Positions 30,132 to 38,109 of a stretch of DNA of 64,000 bases are shown here, in pieces. The DNA comes from an uncultured Acidobacteriaceae bacterium. Lineage in GTDB: Bacteria > Acidobacteriota > Terriglobia > Terriglobales > Acidobacteriaceae. The notes beneath the pieces were generated by a model, which saw only the letters and a list, made by a program, of their open reading frames with translations, was not told the DNA's origin and ran no database searches. A program made the translations under genes and the position numbers. How positions within the stretch are numbered: the stretch's first letter is position 1; every line of letters starts with the position of its first letter. The stretch covers positions 147,931 through 211,930 of the forward strand of contig CAIMKZ010000098.1 in the NCBI GenBank assembly GCA_903842065.1. Direction: 5' to 3'.

Positions 30132-30581
30132 TTACCGGTCGATGAGTGTGTCGATGCTGTACTTGCCGCCACCTGCAAAGGCCAGAGCGATCAGCGATGC
30201 GAGATAGGAGACTACCAGTTCGCCGTGCGTGGACCCGATGAAGTTGTGGGGATCGTTGTAGATGAAATGGCCCACCATGCTCCACGCCACCGCCAGGTTC
30301 ACAAAGCACAGCAGCGCACACCAGCGCGTCGCCAGTCCCAGAGCCAGCGGAACGGTAAGAATCGCATCGGCCACCGTCGCGCAGAAGAGGCTGATGCCGA
30401 CGCCGAGCGGGATCACATAAAAGTGGTTCGCTGAAAGCCTGAGATACATGCCTTGATAGTCGAGGACTTTTTCAAGCCCATGCTTAAGCAGAATGTTGAC
30501 GGCGGCGATCACGCGCAGGAACAGCAGAGCCAGGTCTTTGCTTTCCGGGGCGAACTTGAAGAGCAGAAGTTTGCGAAACAT
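30132..30581 (-). CDS. DoxX family membrane protein (copy 2)
   Basis: A 149-residue four-helix membrane protein, paralogous to the gene at 27537-27980: both share the N-terminal pattern F-x-x-x-L-DLxLLxLRV, a HGxEKV segment, and the C-terminal HGEL-V-YL and GxYS-D/E-L stretch. AAGGGGA precedes the ATG. It is the first gene of a leftward run of six genes (DoxX, tnaA, unknown, DoxX, ceramidase-like, sixA). Confidence 0.86.
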   Translation of the reverse strand: MFRKLLLFKFAPESKDLALLFLRVIAAVNILLKHGLEKVLDYQGMYLRLSANHFYVIPLGVGISLFCATVADAILTVPLALGLATRWCALLCFVNLAVAWSMVGHFIYNDPHNFIGSTHGELVVSYLASLIALAFAGGGKYSIDTLIDR

Positions 30582-30708
30582 GGCTTCCCCTTAAATCCGA
30601 TGAATTCGGCCTCCACCGCGATACTCAGCTGCGCTGCCTGATCGATTGTTTGAAGTTGTCTGATAGTTTAGCGCAGTCCCTGGGCAGAACCCGCGGCGGC
30701 GGCACACC

Positions 30709-30744
30709 CTAACTCCGCTAGCACCGCTAACCCCGCAAACTCAG
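30709..30744. repeat. 9-bp tandem repeat after acyltransferase gene
   Basis: Four adjacent units CTAACTCCG, CTAGCACCG, CTAACCCCG and CAAACTCAG, continuing as CTAAAACTT into the acyltransferase stop codon. The same 9-bp family occurs inside argS at 62090-62125. Confidence 0.75.
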
Positions 30745-31863
30745 CTAAAACTTGCTCTTCAGCTTGAGAATGGGCGTCTCAACCCAGCGCCATATCGCCG
30801 AGGCCACGCCGATGGCCACAACCAGCCTGAGCGCCACGATGGCCAGGTTGCCCACAATGCCCGGATGGGCCTTGTCGATCCAGATGTCGAACGCACCAAT
30901 AAATACAAACGAAGCGATGTGGAACAGGTAGAGGCCGTAGCTGATCTGTCCCAGATAGGCGAGCGGACCACGGCTGAGCGCGGCGCTCAGCGGGTTGCGT
31001 TTGCCGGTCGAGGCGATGAAAACAAGGATCGCGCCGCCGAAGCCGAGCGTGAGCGCGGAGTCAAGAAACGCCGTGCCTCCGGCGATAGTCCCCGCAGCCC
31101 AGATGCCCACAACGCAGGCTACTGCGCCCATCGCGAACCAGACGCGGCGGCCGAGTTTGAACGAGTACATGGCTATCGCCAGCAGACTGCCTAGTGCAAG
31201 TCCGTCGAGGTGGATAAGCGAGTGCACGGGGTTCAGCCAGGGATGGCTCATGTAGTGGAGCTTGAGCCACGGCGAGACACCCAGAGCCGCACAGAGCGGC
31301 ACAACCAGCATCCACGGATGGCGCAGCCAGCGGACAGCAGGCGCCCAGAAGAAGTAGTACTGCTCCTCGATGGCCAGCGCCCAGGTGGGATAGAGCGCGG
31401 CCGGCACGCTCAAGTGAAACAGGTTCTGGATAAAGAGCAGATAGGCCCACCACGGCGCGGTGCGGACGGCATCCCAGACGCCGGGGCCGATGAACCAGGG
31501 CGAGTTGAGGTAAACAACAATGAGCACCAGCAGGTAAACGGGCCAGATGCGGATCGCCCGCCGCGCGTGGAAGTTGTGGAAGTAATGTTCTTTGTCACGG
31601 GCCGTTAGAAGGTTGGCGGTGATTAGAAAGCCGGAGAGGATGAAGAAGAGAATGACGCCAGACCAACCCCAGATGGCTCCGCCGAAGAGCCAAGTACCCT
31701 TGAGCCGCGCGTTCGAGTGGTAGAGAACGACCCAGAGAATGGCGAATCCGCGAATGCCCTGAAGCTCCGGGATGTAGTTGGGTAGCCACGCGGGACGCCG
31801 GGGCAGCCATGTGGCTGGCTGCTCTGTTGATGAAGCGAGATCTGGCTCGGCTCCCGGCGTCAT
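30745..31863 (-). CDS. Acyltransferase family 3 (OafA/YrhL-like) membrane protein
   Basis: A 372-residue integral membrane acyltransferase with about ten hydrophobic helices. ELQGIRGFAILWVVLYHSNA at residues 34-53 holds the R-G and catalytic His typical of the family that O-acetylates surface polysaccharides. It starts 10 bp after the proC stop, so it is probably the second gene of that transcript. The acceptor is unknown. Its stop codon is the edge of a 9-bp tandem repeat. Confidence 0.88.
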   Translation of the reverse strand: MTPGAEPDLASSTEQPATWLPRRPAWLPNYIPELQGIRGFAILWVVLYHSNARLKGTWLFGGAIWGWSGVILFFILSGFLITANLLTARDKEHYFHNFHARRAIRIWPVYLLVLIVVYLNSPWFIGPGVWDAVRTAPWWAYLLFIQNLFHLSVPAALYPTWALAIEEQYYFFWAPAVRWLRHPWMLVVPLCAALGVSPWLKLHYMSHPWLNPVHSLIHLDGLALGSLLAIAMYSFKLGRRVWFAMGAVACVVGIWAAGTIAGGTAFLDSALTLGFGGAILVFIASTGKRNPLSAALSRGPLAYLGQISYGLYLFHIASFVFIGAFDIWIDKAHPGIVGNLAIVALRLVVAIGVASAIWRWVETPILKLKSKF

Positions 31864-31873
31864 CGGTCTTGTC

Positions 31874-32728
31874 TTATCCCGCCGCTAACTGCCGCGCGCG
31901 TTCAGTGGCGCGCATGACCGCTTTGATGAGCGTGACGCGCAGGCCGCCCTCTTCGAGTTCGAGGATGCCATCAATAGTGCAGCCCGCCGGAGTGGTCACT
32001 GCGTCCTTGAGCAGGGCCGGATGGTAGCCGGTCTCAAGCACCATCTTCGAAGCTCCGAAGGTCGTCTGCGCCGCAAGCTGCGTTGCGATGTCGCGAGGCA
32101 GACCCACCTTGACGCCGGCCTCGGCCAGCGCCTCAATAATGATGTAGATGTAAGCCGGGCCGGAGCCGGAGAGGCCGGTAACGGCGTCCATATGCTTCTC
32201 TTCGACGACCACGGTGCGGCCCACGGTCTCAAACATGCGTTCAGCAAGTTCCATCTGCTGGTCGCTGACGAAGCGTCCGCGGCAGAGCGCGGCAACTCCG
32301 GCGCCAAGCGCCGAAGGTGTGTTGGGCATGGCGCGCACCACGGCAACTGCCTGGCCGGCAGACTCTTCCATGGCGGAGGTCTTTACGCTGGCGGCGATCG
32401 AGACCAGGGTTGTCTTCTTGGTCAGCGCCGGCTTGATCTGCGCGATCAGTTCCGGCACCTGGAAGGGCTTGACGCCGATCAGGATGAGGTCTGCGCCGCG
32501 GGCGGCAGCCAGATTGTCCGTGCCCACATCCACGCCCCACTGGGTGCTGAGAGCGACGGCGCGCTCAGAGTGCGCCACCGTGGCCCGAATCTGCTCGGGG
32601 GCAAAGAGGTTCTGCTTGAGGAAGGCCTGAAGCAGAATGCCGCCCATCTTGCCTGCGCCAAGAACCGCCACTTTTACGTTCGGCAGCTGCGCGGGAATCT
32701 CATTGGCCTCAACGGTTATCTCGGACAT
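31874..32728 (-). CDS. proC: Pyrroline-5-carboxylate reductase
   Basis: A 284-residue NAD(P)H-dependent enzyme making proline. The Rossmann motif VAVLGAGKMGG (20-30), the substrate loop with RAMPNTP and the C-terminal helix motif SGSGPAY...TTPAGCT are all present. ATG 32728 follows AGGA and leaves about 16 non-Rossmann residues at the N-terminus; the open frame to 32854 is unlikely. It is divergent from rubrerythrin. Confidence 0.95.
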   Translation of the reverse strand: MSEITVEANEIPAQLPNVKVAVLGAGKMGGILLQAFLKQNLFAPEQIRATVAHSERAVALSTQWGVDVGTDNLAAARGADLILIGVKPFQVPELIAQIKPALTKKTTLVSIAASVKTSAMEESAGQAVAVVRAMPNTPSALGAGVAALCRGRFVSDQQMELAERMFETVGRTVVVEEKHMDAVTGLSGSGPAYIYIIIEALAEAGVKVGLPRDIATQLAAQTTFGASKMVLETGYHPALLKDAVTTPAGCTIDGILELEEGGLRVTLIKAVMRATERARQLAAG

Positions 32729-32917
32729 CGTCTTTATCCTGATCTGAATTTCGTAGTGGATTGGGCCGCGTGGCCCATACATCAAGGATACTCGCAGCGG
32801 GCGGCGATCGGTCTGCGCTGGCAACAAATCGAAGCGTTCGAGCCCGCACAGCATCCCTGTCTGGCCCGTAGTATGATGAGTTCGCTTCCCAATTTATCTA
32901 ACCCATGAGGTGGAATT

Positions 32918-33493
32918 ATGGCAGTTGCAGCAGAGTTTCAGAAGACCGTTGAGAACCTGATCGCAGCCTATGAGGGCGAGTCGGGCGCATCCGCCAAGTA
33001 CGCGGCCTATGCCGCCCGAGCCGACGCCGAGGGTTGGCACGGAGCCGCCAGCCTCTTCCGCGCCGCATCGCGCGCCGAGCAGATTCACGCCGCCAACCAC
33101 GCGCGCGTGATCAAGCAGTTGGGCGGTGAGCCCAAGGCCAAGCTGGAAGCAGTCGAGATTGGCGATACTCTGGCCAACCTGAAGGCCGCTCTCGCCGGCG
33201 AGAACTACGAGATCGAGACCATGTACCCCACCTTCCTGGCCGAGGCAAGGCAGAGCGGCAACGCCCGCGCCATCCGGACGATGGAGTATGCGCTCGAAGC
33301 CGAGAAGACCCACTCGCGGCTCTATGGCGAGGCCATTGCGCTGGTCGAGGCCGGCAACAAGACCTCCTGGGCCGCCAGGAGCATGTACTTCTACGTCTGC
33401 CCCACCTGCGGCTGGACGTCGGAAACCAAGGAAAACGATCCCGACTGCCCGATCTGCGGCGTGCCGGCCGAGCGGTACTTGATGATCCGGTAA
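32918..33493 (+). CDS. Rubrerythrin
   Basis: A 191-residue peroxide-scavenging di-iron protein. The N-terminal ferritin-like four-helix domain (about 5-145) has ExxH-type ligands (RAEQIHA, EAEKTHS). The C-terminal rubredoxin-like domain has CPTCG and CPICG (iron ligands). GAGGTGG precedes the ATG and TATGAT near 32870 could be the -10 box. An oxidative-stress role is expected for the family. Confidence 0.94.
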   Translation: MAVAAEFQKTVENLIAAYEGESGASAKYAAYAARADAEGWHGAASLFRAASRAEQIHAANHARVIKQLGGEPKAKLEAVEIGDTLANLKAALAGENYEIETMYPTFLAEARQSGNARAIRTMEYALEAEKTHSRLYGEAIALVEAGNKTSWAARSMYFYVCPTCGWTSETKENDPDCPICGVPAERYLMIR

Positions 33494-33520
33494 CAAAGCA
33501 AAAGCCGGTTGGAGAAATGA

Positions 33521-33550
33521 CGAAGCGGGTGGAGAGATCCACCCGCTTCG
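33521..33550. terminator. Terminator hairpin after rubrerythrin
   Basis: CGAAGCGGGTGGA (33521-33533) pairs perfectly with TCCACCCGCTTCG (33538-33550) around a GAGA loop, followed by CGTTTTCC. It lies between the convergent rubrerythrin and kinase genes. Confidence 0.82.
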
Positions 33551-33593
33551 CGTTTTCCGGCTCGATTGGATTTCGAACAGAGTCAAACCGATG

Positions 33594-35366
33594 CTAGAAG
33601 AGATTCCGCTCCATCGAAACAATGACGCTCGCGGAGGGATCGAACGAACCGCTGCTCTCGGGCCAGAGCTTGACGCCCAGGGTCATGCGCTTGCCCTCGT
33701 CAAACTGGCCGTTGATGTCGCCTGAACTCTTCTGCGTGCCACCTGCGCCGGCCATCACGCGCAGCACGTGATACCCCGTCGGCACCCTCAGGCCGTCGTA
33801 GCTGCGCTTGTCGCCGGACTGTCCGGACCACAGAACCTTGCCGTCGAACAGCACAGTAACCACAACCGCCGGAGGCAGCGAATCGAGATCGAGCGAGAGT
33901 GCCGTGCTGTTCTTTGATTCAAGAGCCTTGGGATCGAAGTAGACCTTCTCCAGAGGCTGATCGCCGGTTTCGCTGGACGAAGAGATCACCGCGCCGCCCT
34001 CGGGCTGTTGTTCCGTGGTCTTCACGCGGGTGTGCATGAAGACCCACGTGCCGCCAATGGCGATGGCGATGAACACGAGCGCGGCCAGCGGCGAAAAGCC
34101 CTTCTTCTCGCTCTCTTTGTGAGAGCCGAGAGTTGCATAACTGGGCCGCACGGACTGCGAGGCTTCAGAGTTCGAACTCTTGGTGGGCAGCAATCCGGAG
34201 TCAGGGTGGCGCGTGGGAACAACTGGGCGGGTAAAGGTCTCGTGTGCCGACTGCCTGGGCGGAATGCTGCGTTCGCTCTCAGTCTTCTGCGCGGAAGGCT
34301 GAGCAGGCTGGCGCTGGGCTGTGGGTACGCTCTGCGAAGGACGCGGAACGACAAGTGGCGCCGGCGCAAATGGATGCGAAGTGCTTGCGGGGCTGGGCGG
34401 GGCCGATGAGGCAGGCTGCACCGCCGGAGCTGGACGCGGAGTTGGGACGGCCGCAGGGGGTGTTGCCGGGCTCGGGATCGAGGCGCTCGCAGCAGGCGCT
34501 GGAGTTGTCCTGTACTGCGCCGGAGCAACAAGTGTCTGTTGAACCGAAGCGAGCGCCGACGCCAGATCCTCGCCATACTGGAAGCGGTCGAGAGGATTCT
34601 TGGCGATGCAGCGGAGGATCACAGCCTCAAGCGACTGCGGCACACCCGGATTGAGACGCGAGGGAGGAACAGGTTCCGTATAGACAATCTTGTAAGAGAC
34701 GGCGCTTAGCGTCTCGCCGGGGAAGGGCTGCTCTCCGGTTGCCATGCGGTAGAGGATGACGCCGAGCGAAAAGATGTCGGTCCGGCCGTCGACCGGCGCG
34801 CCGGTGAACTGCTCGGGAGGCATGTAGGCCGGGGTTCCGATGAGCTGTCCCGTGGTAGTGATGTCTCCACCGGCCATCTTGGCCACGCCGAAGTCGGTGA
34901 TGCGGGGCCGCTCAACGCCGTAGACCTCGCGCGAGGCCATGAGAATATTCGCCGGCTTGATGTCGCGGTGAACGATGCCGTTGCGATGCGCGTAACCGAG
35001 GGCCTCGGCAATTTGGCGGCCTACCTCGCAGACATGCTCGAGCGAAAATCGCTCCCCGGCCTTAAGCACCGCATCGAGGGTGCGCCCCTGCACAAACTCC
35101 ATCACCAGGAAAGGAACGCCTTGCTCCTCTCCGACGTCGAAGACTGGCACGATGCCGGGATGAGAGAGGGCTCCGGCGGCGCGGGCCTCGCGCTGGAACC
35201 GCTCCCGGTACTCGCGCGCGTTGTCACTATTGAGCGCCGCAGCATGGATGGACTTGATGGCGACGACGCGGCCCATGGCGGGATCGCGCGCGCGCAGCAC
35301 ACTACCCATGGCGCCGCGCCCAATCTCATCCTGAATCTCGTACCGTCCAATGGTTTTCGGGTTCAT
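33594..35366 (-). CDS. Serine/threonine protein kinase with C-terminal membrane anchor
   Basis: A 590-residue Hanks-type kinase. The kinase domain (about 8-270) has VAIK (Lys38), HRDIKPAN (133-140, catalytic Asp135) and DFG (158-160). A long Pro/Ala/Ser-rich linker (about 285-410) leads to one membrane segment (about 420-440) and a C-terminal domain of about 140 residues, presumably outside the cell and sensory. ATG 35366 starts two residues before the PKTIGRYEI block. It is divergent from the toxin-antitoxin pair. Confidence 0.93.
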   Translation of the reverse strand: MNPKTIGRYEIQDEIGRGAMGSVLRARDPAMGRVVAIKSIHAAALNSDNAREYRERFQREARAAGALSHPGIVPVFDVGEEQGVPFLVMEFVQGRTLDAVLKAGERFSLEHVCEVGRQIAEALGYAHRNGIVHRDIKPANILMASREVYGVERPRITDFGVAKMAGGDITTTGQLIGTPAYMPPEQFTGAPVDGRTDIFSLGVILYRMATGEQPFPGETLSAVSYKIVYTEPVPPSRLNPGVPQSLEAVILRCIAKNPLDRFQYGEDLASALASVQQTLVAPAQYRTTPAPAASASIPSPATPPAAVPTPRPAPAVQPASSAPPSPASTSHPFAPAPLVVPRPSQSVPTAQRQPAQPSAQKTESERSIPPRQSAHETFTRPVVPTRHPDSGLLPTKSSNSEASQSVRPSYATLGSHKESEKKGFSPLAALVFIAIAIGGTWVFMHTRVKTTEQQPEGGAVISSSSETGDQPLEKVYFDPKALESKNSTALSLDLDSLPPAVVVTVLFDGKVLWSGQSGDKRSYDGLRVPTGYHVLRVMAGAGGTQKSSGDINGQFDEGKRMTLGVKLWPESSGSFDPSASVIVSMERNLF

Positions 35367-35523
35367 CGCGTGGGCCCTTGCAAGCTCGCTCGAAAGGCAG
35401 CTAGCTGCGGTGACTCTCAATCTACCATGAGGGCGCAGGGCGGGGCCATGGTGGGCGCGTAAGACTGTGTGGAGTAGTGTGTTTTTGCCGTTGCGGCGGT
35501 ACATCTGGGGTAATTCTGAATGC

Positions 35524-35543
35524 TGTAGCACAATTGAGCTACA
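35524..35543. promoter_or_regulatory. Palindromic operator overlapping toxin-antitoxin promoter
   Basis: TGTAGC (35524-35529) and GCTACA (35538-35543) flank a CAATTG centre, giving a 20-bp near-perfect palindrome. TACAAT at 35540-35545 overlaps the right arm and could be the -10 box; the antitoxin ATG follows after 6 nt, so the message may be leaderless. Autorepression by the antitoxin is expected for this family. Confidence 0.65.
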
Positions 35544-35551
35544 ATAAGCAC

Positions 35552-35809
35552 ATGGCTACAAACGAAGTCGTCCGTTCCAGAATCGACGCCGATGTAAAGA
35601 ACAGGGCTGCGGTCGTGCTTGGCGGCATGGGGCTCACAGTCTCCGATGCGATCCGTATCGTTCTGACAAGGGTCGCAAACGAAGAGGCCTTGCCCTTCGA
35701 TCTGAAGCCAAACAAGCTGACCCGGGCGACGATGCGCAAGACGGCGCTGGGCAAGGAAGTGCACCGGGCTAAGAACGCCTCCGACCTCTACCACAAGCTT
35801 GGAATCTGA
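35552..35809 (+). CDS. RelB/DinJ family antitoxin
   Basis: An 85-residue ribbon-helix-helix protein. The N-terminal VVRSRIDADVKNRAAVVLGG and TVSDAIRIVLTRVA form the RHH DNA-binding fold of DinJ/RelB antitoxins; the C-terminal half would wrap the toxin. The stop overlaps the toxin start (TGATG at 35807-35811). A palindrome immediately upstream is the likely autoregulatory site. Confidence 0.88.
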   Translation: MATNEVVRSRIDADVKNRAAVVLGGMGLTVSDAIRIVLTRVANEEALPFDLKPNKLTRATMRKTALGKEVHRAKNASDLYHKLGI

Positions 35810-36081
35810 TGCGCACGCCCAGCTACTCCAGCCAGTTTGAACGCGATGTGAAACGGCTCCAGAAGCGGGGCAAGAACCTCGACAAGCTGAAGCGGCTCAT
35901 CGAACTGCTGCTTACCGGCGATCCGCTTCCATCGCAGTACAAAGATCATCTGCTGAAACACGGGTGGACCGGCTACAGAGACGCGCACGTGGAACCGGAC
36001 TGGGTGCTGATCTATCTCGCGACCGAGAAAACAGTACACCTAGAGCGAACCGGGACACACGAAGAGTTGTTTGAGTATTGA
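35809..36081 (+). CDS. YafQ family mRNA interferase toxin
   Basis: A 90-residue RelE-fold ribonuclease that cleaves mRNA at the ribosome. The residues matching the E. coli YafQ catalytic set (His50, His63, Asp67, His87) are found as His47, His60, Asp64 and His84, each shifted by three, so it looks active. GTHEELFEY closes the protein as in the family. It is coupled to the upstream antitoxin. Confidence 0.88.
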   Translation: MRTPSYSSQFERDVKRLQKRGKNLDKLKRLIELLLTGDPLPSQYKDHLLKHGWTGYRDAHVEPDWVLIYLATEKTVHLERTGTHEELFEY

Positions 36082-36167
36082 GATCGTCGCTACAAGATAG
36101 ATAATCCAGTGCGAATCGACAGTGAAGCCCCACGGTTGATACTAGAGAGCAGACGTAAGCACTTGTC

Positions 36168-36485
36168 TTATTTCTTCCAAAGTGAAATCACGGCAATTAT
36201 CGCTTGGATGGCTGTAAAGAAAACCAAAGCCCATGTTGCATTCTTCAATGACTTGGTAGACTTGGCAAGCTGATCTGATGCTCGATTCATTGCCTCAGCA
36301 TTTTTATCTGCAGCTTGGCGTGTTGCATATTCACTATCGAGAAGCTTCTCGTTTAACTCATTTGCACGCAATGCGACTTTAATCTCCGCGACTTGAAGTG
36401 ACTGAATAGCATCAGCACTTCCGGGACTGCCATCATCAGCCCTAGCGAGCAATTGTTCAGAAGTCATTTCGTGCATTTTCGTCAT
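36168..36485 (-). CDS. Small coiled-coil protein with C-terminal membrane segment
   Basis: A 105-residue protein not assignable to a family. Residues 30-75 are Ala/Glu/Lys/Asn-rich and predicted helical or coiled; residues about 82-101 (ATWALVFFTAIQAIIAVISL) form one membrane helix ending in WKK, so it would be tail-anchored. TTGGAG precedes the ATG. The base composition is clearly more AT-rich than neighbouring genes, suggesting acquisition together with the adjacent toxin-antitoxin pair. Confidence 0.72.
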   Translation of the reverse strand: MTKMHEMTSEQLLARADDGSPGSADAIQSLQVAEIKVALRANELNEKLLDSEYATRQAADKNAEAMNRASDQLAKSTKSLKNATWALVFFTAIQAIIAVISLWKK

Positions 36486-36508
36486 ACGTACTCCAAGTGA
36501 TTGTCGGC

Positions 36509-37897
36509 CTACCGCCCGAACCTCTGCTTCGGGCTCAGTGCCCCCATCCCGCCGCGCATCATGTTCCTGGCCAGCCCGCCCTTGCCCATGCTCTTGAACA
36601 TCTTGGCCATCTGAGCGTACTGACGCAGGAGAGTATTCACGTCCTGAACGCTGGTGCCCGAACCGGCCGCGATGCGCTTCCTGCGGGTTCCGGAGATGAT
36701 CTCGTGATTGCGGCGCTCTTTGGGCGTCATCGAGTTGATGATGGCCTCGGTGCGGCTGAACTGCTTCTCGTCGATCGAACTGGCGGCCTGCTGCATTCCG
36801 GCAAAGGGGCCGACTGAGGGCAGCATCTTGAGGATCGACTCCATCGACCCGAGCTTTTTGATCTGCTTGAGCTGCTCGCGGAAGTCGTCGAGCGTGAAGC
36901 CGTCGCCGAGCAGGGCCTTCTTGGCAAACTCCTCGCTCTTCTTGTGGTCGAGCGTCGCTTCGGCCTTTTCGATAAGCGAGAGCATGTCGCCCATGCCCAG
37001 AATGCGGCCGACGATGCGATCCGGATGGAAAGGCTCAAACGCGTCCGGCTTTTCGCCCACGCCGATGAACTTGATGGGCTGGCCGGTCACATGTCTAATC
37101 GACAGGGCCGCGCCGCCCCTTGCGTCGCCGTCCATCTTGGTCAGAATCACACCCGTCAGTCCAAGTCGAGAGTGAAAATCCTGCGCGGAGTTGACGGCGT
37201 CCTGACCGGTCATCGAGTCGGCGACGAAGAGAATCTCCTGCGGGCCGAGGAGCTTTTTGAGGCTCTCCATCTCTGACATCAGCTCGGAATCGATGTGCAG
37301 ACGGCCGGCGGTGTCGACGATGAGCGTGTCGCAGCCCATGATGACGGCCTCGCGCTTGGCCTCTTTGGCCAGCCGCTCGACCAGTGCCGTACCGGCGGGC
37401 TCGTCGTTGAGCTTGCCCTCGTAGAGCTTGGCGCCAACCTGGCCGGCAACGATCTTCAACTGCTCGCGCGCGGCGGGGCGATAGACGTCGACCGAAACCA
37501 GCATGGGTCGATGCCCGCCCTTCTTGAGCCAGGCGGCGAGTTTGGCCGAGGTGGTCGTCTTGCCGGAGCCCTGCAGGCCAGCCATCAGAATGACCGTCGG
37601 GGGCCGCGAAGCGAAGTTGAAGCGCGCCGTATCTCTGCCGAGCAGGGTGATGAGCTCGTCGCGCACGATCTTGATGACCTGCTCGGAGGGCGAGAGAGCC
37701 GTCAGGACCTCTGCACCCACGGCCTTTTGGCGGATCTGCTCCACCAGGTCGCGGACGACGTTGAGGTTGACATCGGCCTCAAGCAGGGCCACGCGCAGCT
37801 CGCGCAGGGCCTCGGAGATGTTCTCTTCGGTCAGGGTTCCCTGGCCGCGCAGGCTTTTGAATACGCGTTGAAGTTTGTCGCTTAGATTCTCAAACAT
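36509..37897 (-). CDS. ffh: Signal recognition particle protein Ffh
   Basis: A 462-residue SRP54 GTPase. An N domain is followed by the G domain with GLQGSGKTT, DVYRPAAREQL, DTAGR and TKMDGDARGG, then the Met-rich M domain (about 300-440) that binds 4.5S RNA and signal sequences. AAAGAG lies upstream of the ATG. Its receptor FtsY is encoded at 11636-12616. I found no 4.5S RNA gene nearby. Confidence 0.96.
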   Translation of the reverse strand: MFENLSDKLQRVFKSLRGQGTLTEENISEALRELRVALLEADVNLNVVRDLVEQIRQKAVGAEVLTALSPSEQVIKIVRDELITLLGRDTARFNFASRPPTVILMAGLQGSGKTTTSAKLAAWLKKGGHRPMLVSVDVYRPAAREQLKIVAGQVGAKLYEGKLNDEPAGTALVERLAKEAKREAVIMGCDTLIVDTAGRLHIDSELMSEMESLKKLLGPQEILFVADSMTGQDAVNSAQDFHSRLGLTGVILTKMDGDARGGAALSIRHVTGQPIKFIGVGEKPDAFEPFHPDRIVGRILGMGDMLSLIEKAEATLDHKKSEEFAKKALLGDGFTLDDFREQLKQIKKLGSMESILKMLPSVGPFAGMQQAASSIDEKQFSRTEAIINSMTPKERRNHEIISGTRRKRIAAGSGTSVQDVNTLLRQYAQMAKMFKSMGKGGLARNMMRGGMGALSPKQRFGR

Positions 37898-37949
37898 AGG
37901 TATCTCTTTAAGTGTACCGGAGGCCGTGGCACGGTTCTAAACTAGTGAA

Positions 37950-38078
37950 ATGAGCGACGGACGCGAAGAACGCCAGGAACAGGAAGAGCGCCGCCAGTGG
38001 GAGAACGAGCGGGAGCGGGAAGACCGGCTCGACCGCTACCCGGTGGACCCCCGGCAGCCGGAGCGCAAGGAATCCTAG
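37950..38078 (+). CDS. Possible small charged protein (42 residues)
   Basis: An ATG-to-TAG frame of 42 codons rich in Glu and Arg (REERQEQEERRQWENERERE), ending PERKES. TAAACT at 37938-37943, 6 nt before the ATG, could be a -10 box for a leaderless message. It fills most of the gap between divergent ffh and ilvD. Only composition and placement support it; it may be non-coding. Confidence 0.35.
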   Translation: MSDGREERQEQEERRQWENEREREDRLDRYPVDPRQPERKES

Positions 38079-38097
38079 CCTGCGCTCGCGCGGCCAT

Positions 38098-38103
38098 TAA
38101 AAT
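38098..38103 (+). promoter_or_regulatory. Candidate -10 box of ilvD (leaderless)
   Basis: TAAAAT ends 6 nt before the ilvD ATG at 38110 and no Shine-Dalgarno is present, so the transcript probably begins at the start codon. No good -35 hexamer is seen. Confidence 0.45.
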
Positions 38104-38109
38104 AGATTC

